A stretch of DNA of 64,000 bases, taken from Zea mays. Taxonomy: Eukaryota; Streptophyta; Magnoliopsida; Poales; Poaceae. Position 1 is the stretch's first letter. The number at the start of each line of letters is the position of its first letter. Below the pieces are notes generated by a model. That model worked only from the letters and a program-made list of their open reading frames with translations, did not search any database and was not told where the DNA came from. The DNA is taken from the NCBI RefSeq assembly GCF_902167145.1, contig NC_050098.1:79586207-79650206 (forward strand). Reading direction: 5' to 3'. The position numbers and the translations under genes are program-made. Positions 46,601 through 50,672 of this stretch are shown here, piece by piece.

Positions 46601-49548
46601 CCAGTAGCTTCCCACCCAATGATGTTGAGGGATGGTTGCCAGGCGTTGGTCGAGGAGGAACTTGAGGCTGTAGTGGTCGGTGCGGACGCAGAAATGCCTG
46701 CCACACAGGTATGGCCTCCAATGGCGAACATCCTATACGAGGCCAATGAGTTCCCTCGTATGCCGCAAGGGAAGCATGTCGAGGGGCCACTGGCCTACTG
46801 TAGAATGCCAGGGGTCTCTTGTCTTGCAGCAACATGGCTCCAAACTCGTAGGAGGAGGCGTCGCACTCGACGATGAAAATCTTGGTGAAGTCCGACAAGG
46901 CCAACACGGTGGCGCTGGTGAGTGCCTGGAAGGCGGCTGTGGCTATGTCCGTCCACCCAAACCCGGACTTGCGTAGCAGTGCCGTCAAGGGTGCGGCTAT
47001 GAGGCCGTAGTGCTGCACAAATTTGCGATAGTATCCCGCCAAGCCGAGGAAGCTGTGGAGCGCCCGGGCGAATGCCAGTACCGGCTTGGATCTTCCCCGC
47101 ATCCATGGGCACACCTGCTGAGATGACGTGTCCACTTGGTACGCTTGACGAAGAGGCGATGTTGTTGGAGCACACCGAGTACCACATGAATGTGGCAGAG
47201 GTGATCCACCCAGGTGGTGCTGTAGATGAGGATGTTGTCGAAGAAGACTAGGACGAAGCGACGCAGGAAGGGTCGCAGGATCTCGTTCATCAGGGCTTGG
47301 AAGGTGGCCGGGGTGTTGGAGAGGCCGAACGGCATGACGAGGAACTCATATAGTCCGTCATGGGTTTGGAGCGCCGTCTTGTGTACGTCGCCTGGGAACA
47401 TGCGCACCCGGTGATAGCTGGATCGGAGGTTGAGCTTGGTGAAGTAGTGCACGCCGTGTAGTCCATCCAGCAGTTCATCGACCACTGGAATAGGGAATGC
47501 GTCCTTGATAGTGATGCTATTCAGAGCACGGTAGTCGATACAAAAACGCCATGAGCCGTCGGCTTTCTTAACGAGAAGGATCGGCGAGGAGAATGCCGGC
47601 TGGCTTGGGCGGATGAGTCCTTGTTGGAGCAAGGCTTGACATTGACGTTCTAACTCATCCTTGTGGGCCGATGGGTACCTGTATGGTCGCACAGCCACCG
47701 GGACGGCACCGGGCAACATTGTGATATGGTGGTCGTGCGTGCGTGGCGGTAGTAGACCGGTCGGCTTGGCGAAGATCTGCTGGAACTCCGTCAGGATGGC
47801 ATCGAGGAGGTCACCATCCGTCGTTGCATGGAGTCGCAGACTGGCCAGTCCCGCGATCCTGTGCCAGCAAACGACTTGGGAGCCCTACTAGAACTGTAGG
47901 GTGAGCTGACCGAAGTCCCACAACAGCGGTCCTAGCATTGCCAATCATTGGGTGCCCAGCACGACATCATATCCTGTGAGTGGCAGGACAAAGAAGTCGG
48001 CGACGAATGGTTGCTAGTCGATGCTGAACGTGGCGTGGCGATACATCTCGATGCAGGGCACGCGTTCGCCATTGGCGACCGTGATGGTCAGCTTGTCGCG
48101 ATGTTGGGGGTACAAATACTGTTGCTGGCATGCTGTCTTCGGCGATGAAGTTGTGTGTGGACCTGGAGTCGAGCAAGGCGTAGAGGACAACGTTGCCCAT
48201 GGTGATGCGAACCTTCATGGTGGTCGAGGAGCGAACGCTGGCTATGGCACGAAGGGAGATGAGCGGTGCTTCTTCTTGTGGATCGGGCTCCATGCAGTTG
48301 TCCTCATCTTCGGCGTCATCTAGGTCTAGTAAGAACAATCGGGGGCAAACTTTATTGTGCCTGCGACTGAACTTATGTTGCAGTTGTAGCAGAGGCCTAG
48401 CCGATGTCATTCTTCCATCTCTGCTTGAGACAGCTTCTTGATTGGACGACCTTCAATGGTGATGGTGGAGCTCTAGGATCTGGAAGGTGCCTATGATATC
48501 CTAGCCATAGGGGATGGTGATATCCTGGCCCAAAGCTTAATAGAATTAATAGAGTACTCATATTAACAAGGTGCATCTTTTTTTTCGGAAGCCTATGTCG
48601 AAAGAATCTCTAAGTTAAGCGTGCTTGGCTTGGAGCAATTTGGGATGGGCGACCGACCGGGAAGTTCTCTCAGGTGCTGTGATATGCTGGCCTCTGGGAT
48701 GGTGATATCCTGGCCTAGTTATATAAAAGGACTGGCATGTAACAGAAAGAGATACGCTGTTTGATCAATACAAGTCCTCCCTCTTATTCTTGTGATCTTG
48801 TCTTCTTCCTCGATTCTTCTGAGAACCTTGAGAAACATTCCTCTGTTCTCTTCCAAATTCTAGTTGCTATTCACCAATTGTTTGATCAATACAAGTCCTC
48901 CCTCTTATTCTTGTCTTCTTCCTCGAATCTTCTGAGAACCTTGAGAAACATTCCTCTGTTCTCTTCCAAATTCTAGTTGCTATTCACCAATTAGTCAGAT
49001 GAGATTATCCCAAGTCTGGTACATAAAATTTATTTGGTGTGAGGTCAAGGAACGATGAGTCAATATTGCCATTTTTCTCACCAAGAAAAAAACCTTTTGT
49101 TTTTGTGTTTAAATGATTTTCAAATTTTAATTAACATATATAAAGACATCTATGAAAATTTGGCCCAGATGTGTTCAAAGGGATTTTATGCAATACTAAA
49201 TCAGAACTGCATTGTGTGATGCCAATGATCCATGTGTACGGATTTTCTAAAGCTGAGGATCCAGAGCATGACTTCCATGAGGTAAGCACCGTTTACTGCC
49301 ATAACAACATTTTTCTTTTATGTTGAGATTCGTTTTTTATCGTATTCAGTATCTGTTATCTACATAATTTCGTTTATCAGCATCTATGCCTAAATTTGCA
49401 GAGGATAAATTTAACGTTAGGCGAGAACATCGACACTGTTGAAATGCACAGAGTACGGCTTGTTGCACCCGGAAAATGGATGATATGTGCAACTTTTACT
49501 CTTCCACAGTCAGTGGCGTCTGCACAGCCGAATTACATTACCTGTTGA
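15897..49548 (+). CDS. TRM5: tRNA (guanine37-N1)-methyltransferase, TRM5 type (nine exons, spliced)
   Basis: The product transfers a methyl group from S-adenosylmethionine to N1 of G37, next to the anticodon, which prevents frameshifting. Exons are 15897-16649, 20842-20940, 28644-28763, 28848-29014, 43148-43218, 43849-43991, 44284-44395, 49169-49281 and 49402-49548, giving 574 residues. The N terminus is rich in P, H and R and could be an organelle transit peptide. The D1 region is near 74-107 (FDLAALRVP, HLLNWPRVHNVIRL). The TRM5/Met-10 signature GHIAHLNLRDE is near 304-314, and SRLATERQR is near 384-392. SAM motif I is DMFSGVGP (405-412), with YANDINP at 425-431 and the catalytic-loop NLP at 479-481. 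NLP, rather than a TYW2-type motif, points to TRM5. The gene spans 33.65 kb because introns 1, 2, 4 and 7 are filled with transposons. It looks functional if the downstream acceptor of exon 7 is used. Confidence 0.93.
16986..19738 (+). mobile_element. L1-type LINE, 5'-truncated
   Basis: The element starts inside ORF2, before the reverse transcriptase, and ends in a typical plant L1 tail: ATATATAAAGATGCGCAG, a short hairpin (TCCTCCTGCGC) and a run of A at 19731-19737. It lies in TRM5 intron 1 in the same orientation as the gene. No target duplication was found by eye. Confidence 0.85.
16990..19584 (+). pseudogene. LINE ORF2 (reverse transcriptase and zinc-binding domain), broken
   Basis: RT motifs are clear: APGPDGF near 17393, GLRQGDSLSP near 17950 and the catalytic YADD near 18090. 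The zf-RVT domain follows at about 19160-19300 (CPLCDQEQETIQHLL). Breaks are a TAA at 17900-17902, a small deletion with frameshift near 18366, a TAA at 18732-18734, and a frameshift at the run of eight C at 19109-19116. The endonuclease domain and ORF1 are missing because of 5' truncation. Confidence 0.88.
19926..20262 (-). mobile_element. tRNA-derived SINE
   Basis: On the minus strand an A box (TAGCTGAGTTGGTTAGGTGG, 20252-20233) and a B box (GAGTTCAAATCTC, 20208-20196) are spaced as in a tRNA. The body then ends in CTTCTTAATATAATACCATGG, GCGGTCTTTCCCC and a T-run tail (19932-19926 in plus coordinates). This is the structure of grass SINEs that end in poly(T). The boxes would recruit RNA polymerase III. 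It is not a tRNA gene, since the cloverleaf is not complete. Confidence 0.75.
20842..20940 (+). CDS. TRM5: TRM5 exon 2
   Basis: 99 bases, 33 codons. Acceptor TTATTTTCAG|GATGTG and donor AGTGAG|GTACCT, phase 0 at both ends. It encodes residues 252-284, including the FELIRCHLTLFY stretch shared by plant TRM5 proteins. Confidence 0.88.
21147..21997. mobile_element. Non-autonomous hAT element (851 bp)
   Basis: The element has perfect 16-bp terminal inverted repeats (CATGGTTTTCAAATCG at 21147 and its inverse ending at 21997) and an exact 8-bp target duplication GTCTGCAA (21139-21146 and 21998-22005). Subterminal regions carry many GATTAATCG and CTGGTCG words in both orientations, typical of hAT transposase-binding sites. 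The minus ORF at 21497-21787 is not a transposase. Confidence 0.85.
22140..22225. repeat. Near-perfect hairpin, about 40-bp arms
   Basis: The left arm (TTAAGGTATAATACTCAGG through AATCTCCTAG) and right arm (CCTAGGAGATT through TATATCTTAAC) are inverse with few mismatches and meet at TAGCCTA near 22181. It resembles a MITE that kept only its ends, or a solo palindrome. I see no clear target duplication. Confidence 0.6.
22621..25123. mobile_element. hAT-type MITE interrupted by a LINE
   Basis: Terminal inverted repeats AGAGATGGCAATGGGTA (left) and TACCCATTGCCATCTCC (right) are flanked by ACTTAGCAAT on both sides (22611-22620 and 25124-25133), which contains an 8-bp target duplication. The ends are rich in GGGTATGGG and TACCCAT repeats in both orientations. 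The centre is occupied by the LINE at about 23145-25035. Confidence 0.78.
23145..25035 (+). pseudogene. L1-type LINE ORF2, internally deleted
   Basis: The order is endonuclease (GPWIVAGDFNQIF near 23320), then a jump at about 23515-23580 that removes most of the reverse transcriptase. The catalytic YADD block is next (near 23620), then the thumb region, and the zinc-binding end (CLLCDQERETIQHIL near 24770). Multiple stops and shifts occur (for example TAA near 23995). A short duplicated word (GACAGTGATCAGAGAGGTCTGAAGCATTAC, seen twice near 23497 and 23537) marks the deletion joint. Same strand as TRM5. Confidence 0.82.
26169..28193 (-). repeat. Sirevirus solo LTR, inverted, containing a 751-bp insertion
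   Basis: On the minus strand it starts TGAAAGGGAAATAG at 28193 and ends CTAGGCGACTTTCA at 26169. Without the nested insertion and its duplicated ATGGT it is about 1,269 bp, close to the 1,247 bp of the Sirevirus LTR at 3880. It carries GCGGACGGTCCGC-type palindromes at about 27070-27240, comparable to those of the other LTR. Flanking pentamers CCTCC and CCTTC match at four of five positions, as expected for an old target duplication. No internal region is present, so it is a product of LTR-LTR recombination. Confidence 0.78.
27386..28136 (-). mobile_element. 751-bp TRIM-like LTR insertion, GC-rich
   Basis: The insertion has TG...CA ends and an exact target duplication ATGGT (27381-27385 and 28137-28141). 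On the minus strand a 95-bp LTR-like segment (28136-28042, TGTTAAGGCCC to TTAGTAACA) is followed directly by TGGTAACAAAGCAGG, a near match to the initiator-methionine primer site TGGTATCAGAGCAGG. The interior (about 27440-28010) is very GC-rich, with irregular repeats such as GACGGCG and GCGCAGAGG, and the open frames there on both strands are not credible genes. At the other end only GGTTAGTAACA matches the LTR, so the second LTR is missing or decayed. Confidence 0.6.
28644..28763 (+). CDS. TRM5: TRM5 exon 3
   Basis: 120 bases, 40 codons, acceptor CTTTTGTAG|GTTTTA and donor TTCG|GTAATA, phase 0. It encodes residues 285-324 with the family signature LPEG, then GFETIGHIAHLNLRDE and PYKKLIA. 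Confidence 0.9.
28848..29014 (+). CDS. TRM5: TRM5 exon 4
   Basis: 167 bases after an 84-bp intron. Acceptor CTTGCAG|GTGGTT and donor ACAGT|GTATGT (strong consensus), leaving the first two bases of a valine codon. It encodes residues 325-379, including LDKNKPKIQTVVNK and MQLEVLAGN. Confidence 0.9.
29649..30535 (-). pseudogene. L1-type LINE 3' part, inverted
   Basis: On the minus strand the zinc-binding region (RCLFCNQEAETLDHILVAC) and the preceding domain (HIFSVAADGNYSAKAAYEG) lead to the L1 tail CTTCTTAATATAATGAGACG, hairpin and CGAGAAAAAA at 29649. The frame is broken near a run of 14 G at about 30302-30315. It may be the 3' end of the LINE whose 5' part lies at 38404-41110 on the same strand. 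Confidence 0.75.
30545..31785 (+). pseudogene. L1-type LINE: end of ORF1 and start of ORF2 endonuclease
   Basis: The plus strand reads a proline-rich ORF1 C terminus (VTKPLDQLLPCPNVPKQRH, RRSRRVAG) and SHLAALSAIFGWTV. The ORF2 start follows near 31282: MNPSSILFWNVSGLNGKGRR and VCLQETKLE, the start of the endonuclease domain. The reading is interrupted by a MITE (31485-31637) and continues as GTLGGVLLAWKS. It ends where a gypsy LTR begins near 31790. It is head-to-head with the minus LINE piece ending at 30535. Confidence 0.75.
31485..31637. mobile_element. MULE-type MITE (153 bp)
   Basis: Ends AAATTTGCTATTTTA and the inverse CAAAATAGCAAATTC are flanked by the 11-bp direct repeat CCAGCTGTTGG (31474-31484 and 31638-31648). 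Removing the insert and one repeat restores the LINE reading, which confirms the boundaries. Confidence 0.75.
31793..32096 (-). repeat. 3' LTR of gypsy element A (inverted)
   Basis: On the minus strand the LTR starts TGTTATGACGGG at 32096, directly after a long polypurine tract (32116-32097, GGAGGGGGGGGGGGAGAGA-like). It runs to about 31793, where the sequence meets the LINE. The left boundary is approximate and no target duplication was confirmed. Confidence 0.65.
32045..34165 (-). pseudogene. Gypsy element A: RNase H, integrase and chromodomain remnants
   Basis: Read on the minus strand: the RT/RNase H connection (RKFIKKFGTIAAPLTT), RNase H (VDCDASGSGFGAVL, VVRTDHYSLKF) and the integrase zinc region (CSICQQNK). 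The integrase core (DISMDK, SDRDPVF) and C-terminal part come next, then a chromodomain (ATWETLQQFKASY). The chromodomain places it among chromoviruses, probably the Reina clade. In-frame stops occur, for example TGA at 32894-32896. A 20-bp segment is duplicated near 33170-33205. Protease and most of the RT are missing. The coding end overlaps the polypurine tract and LTR, as usual in this clade. Confidence 0.82.
34166..34524 (-). repeat. 3' LTR of the copia element
   Basis: About 359 bp. It starts on the minus strand at 34524 (TGATGGAATAAG) after the tract AGGGGGAGAA and ends near GCTTACAGTCA at 34166. A TATA box (TATAAATA) reads on the minus strand near 34290. It contains repeated words CTGTCCTCCACA and GTCAAAAGACTGC. 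The outer boundary is approximate. Confidence 0.68.
34533..37500 (-). pseudogene. Copia gag-pol with reverse transcriptase deleted
   Basis: On the minus strand the order is: basic gag tail, zinc knuckle CHNCGKHGHWAREC (near 37230), protease DTGTTHHMTG (near 36980), the GAG-pre-integrase zinc region (HERFGHL, CDVCVLTKQ), the integrase core (RTDNAGEL, VVERRNQ), then a linker. The reading KLKRDEAGTIV jumps directly to RYVVGTLDHG near 35090, which removes the catalytic core of RT, and then passes into RNase H (SDSDHAG, KHIQVRYHF). In-frame stops lie at 36366-36368, 35820-35822, 35175-35177 and about 34926-34928. At least one frameshift lies in gag. Most stops look like transitions. Confidence 0.87.
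37504..38403 (+). pseudogene. LINE ORF1, N-terminal half with two zinc knuckles
   Basis: The plus strand reads a proline/alanine-rich N terminus (LPSPGGRTKAQRWSDEG) and then two CCHC knuckles, CFNCFSSSHRAAAC and CFSCRQPGHRALSC (near 37990-38095). A basic tail (KKRTRRGQRRRKV) follows. This is the nucleic-acid-binding ORF1 product of plant L1 elements. At about 38403 it joins, head-to-head, a minus-strand LINE RT piece. The long minus ORF over 37500-38024 is its shadow. Confidence 0.78.
38404..41110 (-). pseudogene. L1-type LINE, inverted: ORF1 and part of RT
   Basis: On the minus strand: ORF1 zinc knuckle CFKCLRLGHQAVRC near 41045, then a basic linker, a DUF4283-like half-repeat (ILRGPLFSLSFKRW near 40350) and a long acidic/proline-rich section. 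The ORF1 C terminus is near 38900 (DFFNKISKRPSEILPIPKP). The reading then jumps to the RT block with the catalytic YADD near 38710 and continues to LPNWKVDLLN at 38404. The endonuclease and first half of RT are deleted. ORF1 is broken by stops between 40213, 40070 and 39098. Confidence 0.8.
39475..39760 (-). repeat. In-frame 123-bp tandem repeat in LINE ORF1
   Basis: The word CCTGGTGCAG recurs at about 39493, 39616 and 39739, a period of 123 bp (41 codons). Two full units and part of a third encode near-identical acidic/serine-threonine segments (for example LTLAQMTPSLPSAG). The period keeps the frame. Confidence 0.8.
41115..42110 (-). pseudogene. Gypsy gag fragment (chromovirus type)
   Basis: On the minus strand a proline-rich N terminus (about 42000-41480) is followed by a Retrotrans_gag-like region: LKFALFDDKEDSLQWLNRCE, QLRFGRQLRSNPL and ELARLPFRTTVDDYQERF. 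Frameshifts occur near 41380 and 41340. The orientation and clade fit gypsy element A (pol at 32045-34165), so it may be the displaced 5' part of that element. No 5' LTR was found. Confidence 0.65.
42196..42348. mobile_element. hAT-type MITE (153 bp)
   Basis: It is flanked by the exact 8-bp duplication GTAGGTAG (42188-42195 and 42349-42356). The interior is rich in CGCCTAGGCG palindromes. Terminal repeats are imperfect (CTCTGTTCTTAAGGCG against CATGGTTTTTAAAACGG). Confidence 0.68.
42357..42576 (+). repeat. LINE 3' tail fragment
   Basis: 3'-UTR-like sequence with TTGTATTGGTATTTTCTTCC, then TTAATGAAATGCCACGCAG, CTCTCTTGCG and a short A run at 42570-42577. This is the tail pattern of plant L1 elements. 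Coding sequence is absent. Confidence 0.55.
42584..42782. mobile_element. Stowaway MITE
   Basis: It has a TA duplication on both sides (42582-42583, 42783-42784) and inverted ends (CTCCCTCCGTTCCAAGTTAT and ATAATTTGGATAAAGAGAG). The internal CACTTTAG/CTAAAGTG continues the inverted repeat. Confidence 0.75.
43148..43218 (+). CDS. TRM5: TRM5 exon 5
   Basis: 71 bases. Acceptor GGTGCAG|CTATTGG completes the split valine. Donor GTTT|GTAAGT splits a cysteine codon. It encodes YWNSRLATERQRLV, the conserved arginine-bearing segment before the SAM domain, and ends NLDVV. Confidence 0.9.
43219..43848 (+). other. TRM5: TRM5 intron 5 (630 bp)
   Basis: Ordinary AT-rich intron. I see no transposon or gene in it. 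Confidence 0.8.
43849..43991 (+). CDS. TRM5: TRM5 exon 6 (SAM-binding core)
   Basis: 143 bases. Acceptor GATGCAG|GTGATA, donor ATAGAG|GTATTG, ending in phase 0. It encodes the SAM-binding motif I DMFSGVGPLAIS and the acidic-loop segment YANDINP, then YLERNMVLNKLEKKIE. Confidence 0.92.
44129..44353 (+). repeat. TRM5: Perfect 112-bp tandem duplication across a TRM5 acceptor and exon 7
   Basis: Copies 44129-44240 and 44242-44353 are identical at every base and are separated by one G at 44241. Each contains the last 42 intron bases, the acceptor TTGGATAG and the first 70 bases of exon 7. Use of the upstream acceptor at 44170 would read into intron sequence and meet a stop within about seven codons of the copy end. 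The downstream acceptor at 44283 gives the normal protein. Confidence 0.97.
44284..44395 (+). CDS. TRM5: TRM5 exon 7
   Basis: 112 bases from the downstream acceptor (GGATAG|GTTTTT) to the donor TTTAG|GTGGGT, phase 0 to phase 1. It encodes VFNMDARRFV and the catalytic-loop MNLPNDAVEFL. The first 70 bases are duplicated upstream (separate entry). Confidence 0.9.
44708..45091 (-). repeat. 3' LTR of gypsy element B (inverted)
   Basis: On the minus strand it starts TGTCATGTGGGG at 45091, next to the polypurine tract GAAGGGGGGAGAGA (45105-45092). It ends near GCCATAACA at about 44708. A TATA box (ACTATATAAGCC) reads on the minus strand near 44876. The outer boundary is approximate. Confidence 0.62.
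44997..48440 (-). pseudogene. Gypsy element B: gag end, protease, RT, RNase H, integrase, chromodomain remnants
   Basis: On the minus strand: a decayed gag zinc knuckle (HKFSRRHNKVCPRL near 48370), protease (YALLDSRSTHNFI near 48140) and RT (ILLVKKADGSWRFCIDYRAL near 47570, MPFGLSNTPATFQ near 47320). RNase H (VECDASSYEFGAML near 46880), integrase (ADGQVKATNKV, near 45850) and a C-terminal block (HDVFHVGLL near 45340) follow. The RT catalytic motif reads VFFDNILIYS, with the second aspartate changed to asparagine. The protease DSGS motif reads DSRS. Both kill activity. Frameshifts and stops separate the blocks. The 5' LTR and most of gag are absent. Chromovirus, probably Reina clade. Confidence 0.85.
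48518..48720 (+). mobile_element. 5S-rRNA-derived sequence, Cassandra-like TRIM LTR
   Basis: At 48605-48678 the words CTAAGTTAAGCGTGCTTGG and GGGATGGGCGACCGACCGGG, then GAAGTTCTC, match the internal promoter half of plant 5S rRNA (A box and C box order and spacing). The flanks TGATATCCTGGCCCAAAGC and TTAATAGAGTACTCATATTA fit what I recall of Cassandra LTRs, the TRIM family whose LTRs carry 5S sequence. Only part of one LTR is clear. It is not a 5S gene, because the 5' half of the rRNA is missing. Confidence 0.68.
48760..48993 (+). repeat. Tandem duplication, 121-bp and 113-bp copies
   Basis: Copies start TTTGATCAATACAAGTCC at 48760 and 48881 and end TATTCACCAATT. The second lacks eight bases (one copy of a TGATCTTG-like word), and there is one substitution. 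Upstream, GGGATGGTGATATCCTGGCC also occurs twice (48511 and 48697). Confidence 0.9.
49169..49281 (+). CDS. TRM5: TRM5 exon 8
   Basis: 113 bases. Acceptor TTGGCCCAG|ATGTGT completes an aspartate codon; donor CATGAG|GTAAGC, phase 0. It encodes VFKGILC, then MIHVYGFSKAEDPEHDFHE, conserved near the C terminus of plant TRM5. Confidence 0.9.
49402..49548 (+). CDS. TRM5: TRM5 exon 9 (terminal)
   Basis: 147 bases after a 120-bp intron. Acceptor AATTTGCAG|AGGATA. It encodes INLTLGENIDTVEMHRVR, then LVAPGKWMICATFTLP and ends at TGA 49546-49548. The motif RLVAPGKWM is typical of the end of plant TRM5 proteins. A MITE starts nine bases after the stop. Confidence 0.9.
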   Translation, partial: RINLTLGENIDTVEMHRVRLVAPGKWMICATFTLPQSVASAQPNYITC

Positions 49549-49557
49549 TTTTTTGTA

Positions 49558-49952
49558 CTCTCTCCGTCTTAAAATATTGGCAACGACTGTTATGCAAGCA
49601 GTCCTTCTGTGCAAGCGTGCAAGCAAACCATATGATCCATTAGATTACGATCCAATCACAGATACAACCATGTTTGTTAGAGGTTTTTTATAAAGATTAT
49701 TGAGCTGTTGGTGGAAGGGTTTAAGTGTTAAATGTGACATACGGTTGGATCACGATCTAATGGATCAAATGGTTTGCTTGCACGCTTGCACAGAAGGACT
49801 GCTTGTATAGCAGTCGTTGCCTAAAATATTAGTCGTTTTAGCTCAGCTCTGGATTTTTATGTCTATATCCAAAGACATGTAAAACATATAAATCAAATGT
49901 TATATGAATTTATTAATTGTCGAAAATGAATTTTAATTTGGGATAGAGGGAG
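49558..49952. mobile_element. Stowaway MITE in the TRM5 3' UTR, containing another MITE
   Basis: TA duplications (49556-49557, 49953-49954) flank ends CTCTCTCCGTCTTAAAATATT and the inverse TTTAATTTGGGATAGAGGGAG. It begins nine bases after the TRM5 stop, so most of the 3' UTR is probably MITE-derived. A 243-bp MITE is nested in it. Confidence 0.8.
49579..49821. mobile_element. MULE-type MITE nested in the Stowaway (243 bp)
   Basis: An inverted repeat of about 75 bp (GGCAACGACTGTTATGCAAG at the left, inverse ending GCAGTCGTTGCC at the right) is flanked by an exact 9-bp duplication TAAAATATT (49570-49578, 49822-49830). The RNA would fold into a long hairpin. The 68-codon ORF at 49487-49693 is not a gene. 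Confidence 0.85.
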
Positions 49953-49954
49953 TA

Positions 49955-50165
49955 CTATTCTTACTGCAGCCCCTCGTATCTTCTGTACTGTCGTCGAATA
50001 CTTCCTATCAGATTATATAGATGATGCCCTTGATCATCTCACACTGAATTTGGAAAGGACCACGTGAAAAGAGATCATTTGACTGAACTGTGAATTTACT
50101 AATTAGGGCATGCACAATCTAGATATAGTTTTGCGATTCTCCAAACGTTAGATAACTTTAGATAC
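49955..50165. other. Short intergenic stretch after TRM5
   Basis: AT-rich, with no gene. The TRM5 poly(A) site is probably here or within the MITE; I could not pick one. Confidence 0.4.
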
Positions 50166-50672
50166 AACTTAGGGGGTGTTTGAATACACTAGAGCTAATA
50201 GTTTGTGGCTAAAATTAGTTGAGACATCTAAATATCCTAGCTAATAGTTCATCTATTAACTATTTTTGGTAAATTAATTAATAGTTAGGTAACTATTTGT
50301 TAGCTAGCTAATTCCACTAACAGTTTTTAGCCAACTAACTATTAGTTCTAGTGAATTCAAACACTCTTTTAGATATAACTTACCTGGTGTTTGAATGCAC
50401 TAGAGCTAATAGTTAGTGACTAAAATTAGGTGAGACATTCAAACATCATAGCTAATAGTTCAACTATTAACTATTTTTGGTAAATTAGGTGTTTAAATGT
50501 ACTAGAGCTAATAGTTAGTGACTAAAATTAGTTGAGATATCCAAACACTCTAGCTAATAGTTCAACTATTAGTTATTTTTGGTAAATTAGTTAATAGTTA
50601 GGTAGCTATTTGTTAGCTAGTTAATTTTACTAAAATTTTTTACCCCACTAAATATTAGTTCTAGTATTTATG
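50166..50672. repeat. Three copies of one MITE in a row
   Basis: The word GGTGTTTGAATRCACTAGAG with AGCTAATAGTT starts copies near 50174, 50387 and 50480. The first copy is complete, ending CTATTAGTTCTAGTGAATTC then AAACACTC near 50367. The second is cut after AACTATTTTTGGTAAATTA, where the third begins, and the third runs to about 50665. A short word TTAGATA(C/T)AACTTA precedes copies one and two. This is a common grass MITE type; I did not fix the superfamily. Confidence 0.7.

Larger units (their letters stand above)
44396..49168 (+). other. TRM5: TRM5 intron 7 (4,773 bp)
   Basis: It contains a truncated miniature element rich in GGCTCG/CGAGCC words (about 44577-44707), gypsy element B, a 5S-derived sequence and a tandem duplication (separate entries). 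The last 175 bases are plain intron. Confidence 0.82.

Noticed and set aside
48605..48678. 5S rRNA gene
   Set aside because: Only the 3' half of the 5S sequence is present, with substitutions, inside LTR-like sequence.
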